From NCBI RefSeq assembly GCF_000699445.3, contig NC_067196.1:82388364-82452363 (forward strand): a stretch of 64,000 nucleotides of DNA. Direction: 5' to 3'. Each line of letters starts with the position of its first letter. Position 1 is the stretch's first letter. This DNA is from Schistosoma haematobium. Lineage: Eukaryota; Platyhelminthes; Trematoda; Strigeidida; Schistosomatidae. Shown piece by piece: positions 22,368 through 32,588 of this stretch. The notes under the pieces were generated by a model. That model saw only the letters and a program-made list of their open reading frames with translations, was not told the origin of the DNA and made no database searches. The translations under genes and the position numbers were made by a program.

Positions 22368-22694
22368 GGTATGTTTTAAACAGTTAAACAAGTGTTAGTC
22401 AAACAATGTTACCTAGCATATATACATGTAAGGACATTCTTAGCAATCGACTTATATTAAAGAACTACATCTAGTTTATTCAAATGTAAAGTCATTCTGT
22501 TTGTAATAAAGGTGATGTATAATTATTTTCAAGCTTTATGTATTGAATCTTAAAAAACAACCTGCTGAATTCTACAAAATAATAAAATATTCAATACTCA
22601 TTGTATCATAATCATACCAAATATGGAAATTTGAATAAAATCTGAAGAAAAGAAATATTATTGATAAGTTTTAATTAATATTTTATAAAACATC
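22368..22694. other. AT-rich stretch without recognised features
   Basis: Nothing recognised. Confidence 0.4.
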
Positions 22695-22800
22695 ACTGAT
22701 TATTTTCCTTGAAAAAGCTTGGACCAGATTGCCAGGCGAAACGTTGGATTTACTTCAAATTCATTCGCTGAGATTTTACAAATATATTCTTCTTTTTAAC
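22695..22800 (+). repeat. Dispersed repeat with 'cgaaacgttgg' box
   Basis: Same family as 13585-13745, and the best preserved copy: 'agcttggaccagattgccag' followed by 'gcgaaacgttggatttact'. Confidence 0.45.
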
Positions 22801-22869
22801 ATCACTGATTATGTTTCATTATTCTGTTAGGCTAATATGTCTAAAACATTAGTCTATTTTTGATTGTTT

Positions 22870-23525
22870 TATGTGTTTACTTACTTACTTACGCCTGTTA
22901 CACTCGATAGAGCATAGGCCACCGATCAGCATTCACAGACATACTCTGTCATGGACCTCCGTTTCTAGTTCTATCCATGTTTTGTTCATTCTTTTCATGT
23001 CTATCTCCATTTCTCGATGTAATGTGTTCTTTGGTCTTCCTCTCCTCCTTTGGCCTTCAGGATTCCATATGAGAACTTGCCTTGTGTTTTCCTCATTATG
23101 TGTCCTATCCACTTCCAGTACTTCTTTCTGATTTCTTCCTCCACTGGAATCTACTTTGTTCTCTCACACAGTAGGTTGTTGCTGATAGTGTTTGACCAAT
23201 TGATCCGAAGTATTTTGAGTAGACAATTGTTAATAAACACTTATATCTTCTGGATGATTCCTTTCGTAGTTCTCCAAGTTTCTGTAGAATTGTTTTGACA
23301 TTTGTATTGAAAATTGTGACCTTGGTATTGGTTGAAAATTGTTTTGAGTTTCAGATATTCTTTAATTTTAGATATACTAACCTTGTTTTGCCGACCAACT
23401 CTCACTTCTGGATTAGATCTACTGTGTTCATCAATGATGCTGCCCAGATACATGAAGGTTTTTACATCTTCCAAATCTTCTCCATCAATTGTGATTCAAT
23501 TCGTTCATGTTATGTCATATCAGTG
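22870..23525 (-). mobile_element. RTE retrotransposon 3' portion, degraded
   Basis: The minus strand encodes, from about 23474, 'MEDVKTFMYLGSIIDEHSR' and then diverging sequence to 'TETWRTTKGIIQKI', followed in other frames by the WIGHT-like and RGRPKN-like C-terminal blocks. It ends in 'cgtaagtaagtaagtaa', the (GTAA)n tail, at 22875. This is the thumb/C-terminal part of RTE ORF2. Several frameshifts exclude function. Confidence 0.7.
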
Positions 23526-24023
23526 AATGTCACGTTTAGCTTTATATATATATACTTAGATCATAATTAATTTTCACTTTAAAAAAATATATTATTCTAT
23601 TAAATTTCTACGATATATTCTTACTATCATATTCTCTTAATAACTAATATTATTTTAAATAATTAATTAATTCAATAGTGATTAATGAGTTTTATTATTG
23701 TGTTTCTATATTTATATAGTAGATGAACTATAGACATACTCTTCAATTGAATCGATTGCTATAGATTCATTACTTAATCAAAGATTTTGTTTATATGATG
23801 ACAGATAATAGAAATTAGGTCATTATAATAAAAAACAAACAAACAAACCCACATAGGAAACATATTTTTGATTGATAGATAAATGTTTAAAAGTCTTGAA
23901 CGAACAAAATTTGTCGAATGAAGAAAAAAAACTAGTTCTAGTTCTAAAAGAAGAAAGAAATTAATAAGGAAAAAAACAAAACAAAATAACTATAATTTAT
24001 GAATATTTTATAAATTTCACAGA
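23526..24023. other. Very AT-rich stretch without recognised features
   Basis: Contains A-rich simple sequence around 23930-23990. Confidence 0.4.
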
Positions 24024-24275
24024 TTAAAATCATGAGTCAGTTGAAGCTAGACCACTATGGAAAACCTCGTAGCACTGGACGGCCGTTTCGTCCTAGTACG
24101 GGACTCCTCAGCAGTGCGCATCCACGATCCCGCACCCCCGCGGGATTCGAACCCAGGACCTACTGGTTTCGCGCGCGAGCACCTAACCATTAGACCACTG
24201 AGCAGGCACCCAACTGTGTTAATGTCTAACTTCAACCAATCCACGAAGTTGTTAAATGGAGTGAAACAGTTGGGA
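24024..24275 (-). repeat. SINE-B copy with an intact hammerhead
   Basis: Minus strand: leader ('caacttcgtggattggttg'), A box ('ctgctcagtggtctaatggt'), B box ('ggttcgaatcccgcgg'), hammerhead and tail ending at about 24024. It is the best preserved SINE-B in the window. Pol III transcription from the internal boxes is inferred from family resemblance. Confidence 0.75.
24072..24117 (-). ncRNA. Hammerhead ribozyme of SINE-B, all core positions present
   Basis: On the minus strand: GCACTG (24117-24112), core CTGAGGA (24111-24105), stem II GTCC/GGAC around a 7-nt loop, GAAA (24089-24086), CGGCCG, and the cleavage triplet GTC (24080-24078). CAGTGC (24077-24072) then pairs perfectly with the first strand as stem I. 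Stem III, ACGGCCGT, is self-complementary and almost loop-free. As in published schistosome satellite ribozymes, cleavage may work best as a dimer or with tertiary contacts outside the core. Activity is predicted, not shown. Confidence 0.7.
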
Positions 24276-24284
24276 CATTTTAAG

Positions 24285-24475
24285 TAAACATGGATTGTGG
24301 CTAGTAGTGGAAACCAGGACGCGTGTTTCGTCCCATTTGAGGACTTGTCAACTGGATAAACCTGCATCTCAGTTGATGTTCACTGTGGAACTTGAACCCA
24401 GTATCATTGACCTTAAACGCCCTTGCGTTATTCCCTTAACTACTGAGTCATGATAGCGACTAGCCTGCACAATAG
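24285..24475 (-). repeat. SINE-A copy, head-to-head with the next one
   Basis: Minus strand: tRNA-like start near 24470 ('cctatcatgac' region), B box ('gggttcaagttcc'), then hammerhead region with TTGACAAG core, GTCC-type stem II and GAAA. The core change makes it inactive. It shares a start region with the plus-strand copy at 24476. Confidence 0.65.
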
Positions 24476-24775
24476 GATAAAGTTTATCAGGATTCAGTAC
24501 TTAAGTGGATAACGCGATGGAGCTTGAAGCGAACGGTTTTGGGTTCGAGTGAACATCAACCTTGAGACGCAGGTACATCCAGCTGACAAGTCGCAAACAG
24601 GACGAAACGTGAGTCCTGAATTCCACTGCGAGTCGTTATCCATCTTTGCTCATAATTTTTGTGAATTAAGGCAATATTAAGGAAATACGCAGATTATGTA
24701 CATATGCCAATAAGAGACTGATCAACTGCAGTCCTAAACATTATTGGGAAGATTCAAGTAAACAATACTAATTGA
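24476..24775 (+). repeat. SINE-A copy, full length
   Basis: tRNA-like A-box region ('cagtacttaagtggataacg'), B box ('tgggttcgagtgaac'), hammerhead region with core CTGACAAG, stem II GTCG/GGAC and GAAA, then the 3' tail ('aaggcaatattaaggaaata', 'gggaagattcaagtaaac'). The single core change G to A fits a CpG transition. Confidence 0.7.
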
Positions 24776-25479
24776 GTTAACAAATTTTTTGTGTTAATGC
24801 AGAGTGAATTTAACGTTAAACCGAAAATCTTAAGATAACATTAGTTTTGTGTAAGTTTATTTGGCTATTTTATGTAGAAAAACTTAATCTGTTATTATTA
24901 TTATCATCAGCTTTATTCAATATTATATTTTTGGTACAATATAGAATTCTTAGCGTAAAGTATTTCAACAAGTTTCCGTTTCTTTCTTCTTGGTCGATCC
25001 TGACGATAAATATTGAGTGATCGCCAGTTAGATGTTAGCAGTTCAGTAAATGAACATCTGAATAATGTGCATTCTTTTCGCTGTATATTGACAGCAACCA
25101 CATTGGCTCTTATTGAGTTTTTTGTAACTTTGACAACGAAAGGTTGTACACTTTTCAGAAACGCAGCAGAATAGGTCATGCGATTAACAAACATAATGAT
25201 ATATTAAAACAAACAAAAATAGATAACTTGTTGAAATATCTAGATGGCAAGAACAGGTAGCCCAGATGCTCAAGCAGCCCGCTCTTGTTGTCGTGTATTT
25301 ATCAACCGATTAACCCAAAAGAACTATTGTGTAGAGGAGATTATAATTTTCAGCATTAAGTAATTGAGTACATACATTTTATCAGTATTATCATCTATTT
25401 TCAATTGTGATCTAACATTGATTGATTCATGATCTCAATTAAAAACGCAACAATCTTTACTACCTCATACTGATAAATA
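24776..25479. other. AT-rich stretch without recognised features
   Basis: A 93-codon minus-strand frame at 24913-25194 is basic and protein-like in places ('RQDRPRRKKRKLVEILY') but has no recognisable domain or splice context. It was not called as a gene. Confidence 0.35.
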
Positions 25480-25655
25480 CCATGTACTCACTAGTGACTA
25501 GTATCGTGAAGTAATTCTTGCAGTTCTAGTGAGAAGCCGTGACTAATGGAGCTAATCTGTGTCAAAGATAGGTATCTATTTTGTTATAATGGAAGATGGT
25601 CGCTCAATTTCGCGCATTCGTTCAAGTTAGACATTAACACCTCTTTTGATAAATA
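25480..25655 (+). repeat. SINE-B leader fragment
   Basis: Only the part upstream of the tRNA-like boxes is present: 'ctcactagtgac', 'gagaagccgtgactaatgg' and 'tcaagttagacattaacacc'. Confidence 0.55.
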
Positions 25656-26021
25656 TTTCACTGTTAGCCTGTATACACTGATATCTATTATTTCCTATAT
25701 AGTTTTTTATCCCTTTCATCTATGTATAAAAATGGTCAACACAAAGGTATCGAACTGACCTAAAAACTGTCATTAAAATAAACTCACATTTATATGCTTA
25801 AACGGAATATTTCCTGTATACTTCAATAATGACGTTTTGACACATTTCTTACAGGGTAATAAAGATAATGACGATTTTTTAAAGTATATACTCTACTAAT
25901 TTGATTTTTCTACATCAAATTTTTGTGTTTAGATTCAAAAGAGATTGTCCGTTTTTTTAATAATTTTATATTTATTTCAATACTTCCATATTATCAGTAT
26001 AGGATTGTGATGATTATTAGG
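25656..26021. other. AT-rich stretch without recognised features
   Basis: Nothing recognised. Confidence 0.4.
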
Positions 26022-26268
26022 ATTTTGGTTGAGATCATGAACTGATTGGTGTGAGACCAACATTGAAAACCTGAATGCACTGGACTCATCAGCAGTGCGC
26101 ATCCAAGATCCCACTTGTAGGGTTTGAACCCAGGGCCTTCAGCCTCGTGGATGTGCACTGCTGAGGAGTCACATACTGGAACGAAGCGGTCTTCCAGTGC
26201 TTCCAGGTTTTCACTGGTAGTCTAACATCAATCGGTTCATGATCTCAATCAAAACCTTCCATATTACT
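26022..26268. repeat. SINE-B (variant tail) foldback
   Basis: The left half is the variant SINE-B tail inverted ('gttgagatcatgaactgatt'), and the right half is the plus-strand tail ('ctaacatcaatcggttcatg'), around a shortened tRNA-like part with B box 'gggtttgaacccaggg'. The hammerhead has lost part of stem II and GAAA reads GAAG. Confidence 0.6.
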
Positions 26269-26777
26269 TTCGAACGAAAAGTCAGTTCAGGATACCACTT
26301 CTAGCCGTAATCCAAATTTATGAAGACACTTATTTAAAATATAAATATTATAACTAACATTAGTCAATTATAGTACTGGATATCAACAATGGAAAAATAG
26401 AAACCTTTACATACAACAAACATAATGTTTATTAACAAGTATACAACAATGACACTATTACGTTTACTGTTATATAAATATTAATTAGATAAAGTAAATA
26501 AGTTTTAAAACTAAGCTAATAAATGAAAGTTTTAATTTATTCTGAATTATAATTATAACATAAATATGGATGGTCAAAATCCATTTGAATGTATTGAATA
26601 GAATGAAAAACAAGAACAACATGTGATCCACGTCAGAGTAGACTACTTATAGTCATTTCAAATTTCATTCACAATGTTGATATTAAAAATTTCATAAGCG
26701 TAGATGTTAAATTTTATATAAGCGTTATGTATTACTGAAATATCAAATTATTATAGTACTTATTCATTTTGTATTGC
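26269..26777. other. AT-rich stretch without recognised features
   Basis: Nothing recognised. Confidence 0.4.
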
Positions 26778-26860
26778 AGGTAAATCCAGCTGACAAGTCA
26801 CAAATTGGACGAAACTCACATCCTAAATTACACTGTTAGCCATCATTCATAATTGCCTAT
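26778..26860 (+). repeat. SINE-A hammerhead-region fragment
   Basis: It starts at 'aggtaaatccagctgaca', within the hammerhead stem I, and continues through GGACGAAAC to 'ctgttagccatc'. The core is CTGACAAG. Confidence 0.6.
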
Positions 26861-27059
26861 CATCTATTCATTCGATTTCATTCAACTATAAATGTTATTT
26901 TTATAAATCACTGATCATCTCCCTGAAAAAAAAGAGATTTTTATAAAGGACTTTATTTACTTAACAAACATTGATGTCTAAAAACATGTAAATAAGGCAA
27001 TTATCAAAAAATTGTAATAAAAATTGATCATCAATATTGATAAATCAGTATGAGGTTGT

Positions 27060-27215
27060 GGAGATTATTACGTTTTTGACTGAAATCATGAATCAATCGA
27101 TGTTAAACCCTCATTCAAAAACTAGAAGCACTGGACGTCCGTTCCGTTCTATTGTGGGACTCCTCAACAGTGCGCATCCACATTCCCGCTCGCGAGATTC
27201 GAGCCCAGAGTTTAC
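27060..27215 (-). repeat. SINE-B (variant tail) copy, truncated upstream
   Basis: Minus strand: B box ('ggctcgaatctcgcgagcg'), hammerhead region with TTGAGGAG and CGGAAC in place of the core, then the variant tail ('gattcatgatttcagtc'). Confidence 0.6.
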
Positions 27216-27488
27216 ATGTTTATATAAGTAAAGATTCAAACTTTTGACGCCTTTTTTTACATAGAAACAGTTCATCTTATACATCATAATATGTTTTTCA
27301 AGAAGTTAAATGTATTTTCTTCAATCAATCATATCTTCACTTATTCTTAATTTTAGATTATAAATTAACAGATAAGATTCACATCATATCTTATCTAATA
27401 AAAAGCGTAATTATAAATTATTTATCTTGAATAGATTTTATGAAGATAACTTTGTCATTAAGAGCAAACACATTATGTAACATGATTG

Positions 27489-28000
27489 TGTTACAACTTG
27501 TGTCCTGTGTCTTATCAATGTATAATATAATGATACCGCCAATTTAGAGAACAGTGAATTATCGACCGGACCAATGACGCATAAAACTCGTACAACCAGT
27601 CTACAATCCTTATCGGTCCTTCTTCCCACCTAACCCTCCCTGTTAAGTTCAGAACACCAAACTCAGCCACTGCAATATCAATCATTTATTTCAAACACAC
27701 TGGGTTTATATACCAACCAAACAGACCACATCCTACCATAAAATAGGAAACAACATTTGTACAAGATTTAGCCAAATTTAGCTGTGAATCAGGGAGATAG
27801 TGATTGATAGACTGGGCATAATTCAATAATGTTAAATCGTAGAATAATAGTTCATAGGTCAAAATAAAGCTCATAATAAGAGGGAGACGAATATGAATAG
27901 CTTAGTTACTTAACAATTATACGATAAAAATATACGTATAGTGTTGGTCCATAAATGGATCCAAAACGTTACCACTCACTTTTCTTATCGGGATATAACA
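27489..28000 (-). repeat. Solo LTR of the Gypsy family (512 bp), TSD GATTG
   Basis: In LTR sense (minus strand) it starts TGTTATATCCCGATAAG and ends TTGTAACA. It is flanked by GATTG at 27484-27488 and 28001-28005. It aligns with the LTRs of the complete element at 54062-59432 and more closely with the solo LTR at 52708-53220. A TATA-like 'tatataaacc' and a poly(A)-type 'aataaatg' lie in the expected order. Confidence 0.8.
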
Positions 28001-28711
28001 GATTGAGTTCATCAAAAATAGTTGCTTAGAAATGATTATTAAATTAATCAGAACAATCGAATTCATCAACGATATCCTAAAAATGTTAAGTAAATGTAGT
28101 GTATTTGAATTAAGTTTAATTGAAGGTTTGGAATCGAAATATTCTTATAATGTTCTAAAGCAACTAATCAAATAAGAATCATGGGTAACGTCTCTTGGTA
28201 ATTGTTAATATGTAACCTTATAATAAAGTTTTAAGTTATTTACGTTGAGAATAAATCAGTGATATTTTGTTATTTGGTGCACTAATGAACAGTGAATTAG
28301 CACCATTAATCATTGTCAGAAGAAAGTTACTATGATGTTGTAAAATAATTTAATGATTTTTATCCATGAAAATCAATTTGCCACATCTCTATGAGTCTAA
28401 TCATGAACTACTGAACAAATATCAGTGTTTTAAACTACCTAGTACCTGTACTCAACCAATAAGATATGTTCTATTCCTTTGATAACTAATTTTAATATCT
28501 GACGGTGTAGAACATTCAATTTATTGAAATGTGAAATAAACTCTACTGTGAAGAAGTTCATAAGAGTTTTTATTTGTTCTACTGTTATATTTAGATACCA
28601 TTTCTATCAAAATATACATGTTGTTTCCTATTTTCCGACAGTTTGAATATTCAAGCATAAATGAAGTAACATGAGAACTGAAAGTTTACGTTTATTATCA
28701 ACAACAAAAAA
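28001..28711. other. AT-rich stretch without recognised features
   Basis: Nothing recognised beyond the TSD at its left end. Confidence 0.4.
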
Positions 28712-28902
28712 AAGATGGTCGTGCACTTTCGTGGATTGGTTGATGTTAAACACTATCACCATTGTATGTTGGCTCAGTGATCCAGTAGGTTAAGCGTTCG
28801 CACACGAGACCGAAGGCCCTGGGTTCGAATCCCGCGGGAGGGATCGTGAATGAGCACTGCTGAGGAGTCTAACATCAATCGGTTCATGATCTCAATCAAA
28901 AA
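28712..28902 (+). repeat. SINE-B (variant tail) copy with hammerhead deleted
   Basis: A box ('ggctcagtgatccagtaggt') and perfect B box ('gggttcgaatcccgcggg') lead to CTGAGGAGTC. The sequence then jumps to the variant tail ('taacatcaatcggttcatg'). The deletion removes stem II, GAAA and the cleavage site. Confidence 0.65.
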
Positions 28903-29219
28903 AAGATAATTAGCTATACTGTGTTCATTCAAATAGTCATGTATAAGCATTAACAATATATAAATTGAAGCAACCTAAGAACGTCAAGTAAAATATAATA
29001 AAGACTTTATGTAACATGTTAAGTAACATAGGAATGAGATTTAGTAAGAAAACATACAACAACTATTAATTTAACGAAAAATACCATTTAATTATGATAG
29101 GAAAAAGGTTGTGAAAGAAAACTACACTACACGTGTTGGAGGGTCAGTGTATGTAATAAATTTAATTTTTTAATTAAGAAAATATATTGAATGAGTAAAA
29201 TGTATATATTCAGATATAT

Positions 29220-29320
29220 TCGTGGATGCGCACTGCTGAGGATTTCCACAATAGGACGAAACGGTCGTCCAGTGCATCCTGGTTTCCCATGGTGGTCTAG
29301 TTTCAATTGATTCACGATTT
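29220..29320 (+). repeat. SINE-B 3' part, interrupted by the 434-bp LTR
   Basis: It contains CTGAGGA, GGACGAAAC, CGGTCG and the GTC/CAGTGC cleavage region, with stem II altered (TTCC for GTCC). The tail stops at 'gattcacgat' and resumes after the LTR at 29755 ('atctcaactattaaaattac'), so the LTR inserted into this older SINE. Confidence 0.6.
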
Positions 29321-29754
29321 TGTAGTGGCTGTGCTACGTTGACCAATCACCCTCGTAACCGTTATCATATAATCCTCAACGGTGTTTGAAATCAGAAGGC
29401 AAAGAGAATCAGCGACTACAGTTCTATTAGCAGATACTCAAACCACAAAGCAGTGAGGCGAATGAGTGAGTCAGCGAACCGAGAGTGTAGAGTGTTAAAT
29501 GTACGTGTATATATATAGGGAAATCAATGGATCATCGAATCAATTAAGCAGTTAATAATATAGCTAGCGGAATGAATATATGCGTAGGCGGTAAACAATG
29601 TTCAAGCATACGCATACTTATTTCATACAAGCAAAACAATAATAAAGGTACAATAAGTTGTTATAGTTCTAATGTCTTTGTCAGCTAAATAAGTTAACAA
29701 AAGGGCTTAATTGAGTTAAATGAGAACAAAATGAATTGCACGTGAGTTGTTATA
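29321..29754. repeat. Probable solo LTR, 434 bp, inserted in a SINE
   Basis: Inverted counterpart of 15139-15572, same length. It starts TGTAGTGGCT. The flanks 'attt' (29317-29320) and 'atct' (29755-29758) are a possible 4-bp TSD with one transition. The SINE sequence on either side confirms the insertion boundaries. Confidence 0.55.
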
Positions 29755-30006
29755 ATCTCAACTATTAAAATTACTATAATATCCATAAAAAACCCCCTCT
29801 GATAGTCTTAAAAGATAACTAAATAATTGAATAAACAAAATATAAAACACAGCAAATAAATCAACTCATTTTATCAGACATCCATGGTCATATTAGTAAT
29901 CTAGATTGATTGATAAAATACTCAATTAAATTATTGAAAATTACATCTTATTCTATTATTAGGTAAAATCCATTCATAAGAAAACTAATGAAATCCAATG
30001 TCATTG

Positions 30007-30752
30007 TGTTATAACATGTAGCCTTTGTGCCTCGTTGATATATCATGCGATATGATTGCTAATTATAGAGTCACTGACCTATTGACCGGACCATTGACGC
30101 ATAAACCAGTACGAGCAGCATGGAGTTCTTATTGGTCCTGATGATAACAGCTTCTCGCCCAACCCAGCTGATTCAGTCCAAAGGTATATATCAGCCTCCG
30201 TTATTTCGAGTCATATATTTCAAGCATACTTGGTTTATATACAAGCCAATCAGACACACCACATCATAAAATAGAAAATAACATTTGTACAAGATCAAGC
30301 CAAAAGTGGCTGTGATCGTGAGAAACTATGACTGATAGATTGCGAATAACTTGAGAATAGTAAATCATCTAACAGTAACCAATAGGTCAAATGAAAACTT
30401 ATTATACATATATATATATCATCTACAAAATAAATTGTCCCAACTGTGAAAAACACTACATCGGACAAAGCAGACGCCCGCTCCACGTTCGCCTACATGA
30501 ACATCAATTAGCAGTCAAACGCCATGATACTTCCTCACTTATATCAATACACCTGGACAACTGTGGACACTCATTCGATTGGAAAAATGTGGAACAAAAC
30601 TCCATCAAAATCATTCACCTGAGCTACAAATCACCATCTCATATATATAGTTTAGTTTCTTAAGAGTAATACAATAAGAATATATGTAAAATATCAATCC
30701 ACAAATAGTTCTCAGACGTTACCCATAATGTAATCTTCTCTAGGATATAACA
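30007..30752 (-). repeat. Solo LTR of the Gypsy family, split by a PLE insertion; TSD CATTG
   Basis: Flanked by CATTG at 30002-30006 and 30753-30757. LTR sense is minus, from TGTTATATCC at 30752. Parts 30007-about 30410 and about 30655-30752 together align with the other Gypsy-family LTRs. The middle is the PLE fragment at 30419-30648, so the PLE is the younger insertion. Confidence 0.7.
30419..30648 (+). pseudogene. PLE-type GIY-YIG endonuclease fragment inside an LTR
   Basis: An open frame reads 'YKINCPNCEKHYIGQSRRP', then 'HVRLHEHQLAVKRHD' and 'GHSFDW'. This is the N-terminal half of a GIY-YIG nuclease (KxNCxxCxxxYIGQ, R, and the E of LHEH). It then runs into the family 3' end ('cctgagctacaaatc' and 'accatctca'). 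The element differs in motif (CEKHYIGQ) from the canonical PLE pieces at 19400 and 41300, so a second PLE lineage is likely. TA-rich flanks ('atatatata') may be the TSD. It is 5' truncated and cannot encode a full protein. Confidence 0.55.
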
Positions 30753-30889
30753 CATTGCACCTTTATTCATACAGAAATCATGTTTACAGATTACGTTTTA
30801 CAATGATTTCCAGATCTAAATTTTGTTTTGTTGAACTTAATTATTTGTTGAAATGATTTTGTTTAAAGGCTGTAGCACCTACTTAATTA

Positions 30890-31430
30890 TTTAAGATTGT
30901 TACCCCTCATTGAGGAACATAGGCCCTTTAACCGGATTCCAAATCATTGGTGCACATGGGTTCCAGTATCCTGCGGGAACAAATGGCGTATGAACCAATT
31001 GCTGGTCACCGGCTTCCATGGAACTGCATCTACTTACGATGCTCCACTGCCTTGTGGATCAGACCTTCAGGTCGAAGGCTCGGGGAGTGGCCCCCTGAGA
31101 AAACCACCTGCTTCGGTTTGGGCACCCGGGCAGTATCACAGCCCTCACACATATCAAGTGAGATTTGTTTGGCGCATATATATTTGATGCCTCCTTGTAC
31201 CAATATCTATGCGTTAAAATAATAATAATAATAATAATTCTCGAAGTTTCAGTTTCGTACAGTAGAACTGTGTTGATGTTCGTATTGAAGATTTTCACTT
31301 TGAAGAAATTGGTTGAAAGTTGTTTTGAGTTCTATATATTGTTCAACTTTAGGAATATTGTCCTTACTTTGTCAATTCTCAACTTTACATTTGTATCAAA
31401 TCCACCAAGTTCATCAATAATGTAATGGCT
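30890..31430 (-). mobile_element. Rearranged RTE fragments
   Basis: Minus strand, in order: ORF2 C-terminal sequence (31425-31235, 'NTNINTVLLYETETSR'), a short (ATT)n run, a GC-richer segment (31200-30930) that I take to be RTE leader sequence, and a short ORF2 end ('gggtaacaa', 30925-30892). The order does not match an intact element, so deletion or nested insertion is implied. Identity of the GC-rich segment is uncertain. Confidence 0.45.
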
Positions 31431-32205
31431 TTCTAATATATTTTAATTATATCATGAAATAATATACAATTATTGACATATAATTATTTTAATTACTTTT
31501 TTTAAAATAAAAAACCATATAATAATTACAAGTTAATAACAATTAATAATGATCTATTTAAATATCAAATATAGGTCATTTGAATATTAATTGAAATAAT
31601 AAACTTCGGTGTGGATATAATATGATGATTAGATCATTTTAGTCTAATTTAGTCGATTTATATATCATTTCATTTAAGTATTCATAAGTTATATTGTCCT
31701 AAATAACGAACAACATTGAAATGAGTTAGATAAGAATGATGAACTCTGTATACATGATGATGTTTCAATATGTATTGATGAACAGTTTTAGCTTGAATTT
31801 AGTAGAACTATACATGTTTGTGTATTAAGAAGCTTGTGAAAATATGATGAAATGTAAAATTTTATCACAGGAAGGAATTTCTTATCAGGAATAAGCATAA
31901 AAAAGCATAGTAGTTCAAGGGATATTATTTTTTAGTTTATTTTGATGAGTCGGAATGGTACATATCTGTTCAAAACATTAATAAAGTTTTTGTCTGAATA
32001 CACTCTATATCGTCGAGCGTAACCCTACTCATTGGTTCTTTTAATATATCTGGTCGTAGTATAAAACTTAATCACTTAGAGTCGTGTATATCCATATATA
32101 ATCATAGTTACAATTTACAACACCGGAATCTGTAATGTAACTAGTTCGAGCAATAAAAACCCTTACAATATGACCTTATAATTATACTTTATTATAATAG
32201 TCATA
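31431..32205. other. AT-rich stretch without recognised features
   Basis: Nothing recognised before the BEL element. Confidence 0.45.
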
Positions 32206-32210
32206 ACATA

Positions 32211-32588
32211 TGTAGGAAACAATTTCCCACAGATTCAACTCTAAGCTAATCTCTAGACTGTCGAGTACAGAGTCTTGGTTTAGCCAAAGTCAGAACAAGT
32301 AAGCTATTTGGCTATATAAACTTTATCTGTTTCTAAAACATAAATTAACATCGTTAGCGTACAAACAAACAGTACGGTCTATTAATACAGAGAAAAACAG
32401 AGACAAATAACATACCGAACAGTAGCTAGAGTATAGGAAAAATGAGTCAACAAGCCAAAATTGTTTTACAATGAACATTAAACTGTGATTGGTTAATAAA
32501 GAGATACAGTCGTACAAGGTCAAAAGTTGATGTGGTGGTGGGCGTTTCCCTTATTATTGGTGGGTTCGTCTATCAATCACATTTTATC
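32211..32588 (-). repeat. BEL element 3' LTR
   Basis: Identical by eye to the 5' LTR except for the last two bases at the inner edge (32587-32588), where TC replaces CA on the plus strand. The purine tract lies immediately inside. Confidence 0.85.

Noticed and set aside
22715..22750. Hammerhead in the 'accagattgccaggcgaaacg' repeat (also 13600 and 39260)
   Set aside because: GAAACGTT and a short hairpin are present, but the CTGANGA core is absent in all three copies, so a ribozyme call is not supported.
24150..24215. tRNA gene-like A and B boxes (also at 14930, 20480, 28765, 38540, 53650)
   Set aside because: No complete cloverleaf or acceptor stem was seen, and the boxes recur in dispersed repeats, so these are SINE promoters and not tRNA genes.
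24913..25194. 93-codon basic minus-strand frame
   Set aside because: No domain, no splice-site context and no second exon; chance frame cannot be excluded.
30897..31222. Overlapping plus-strand frames of about 90 codons
   Set aside because: They lie in the GC-richer rearranged RTE segment, whose sense strand is minus.
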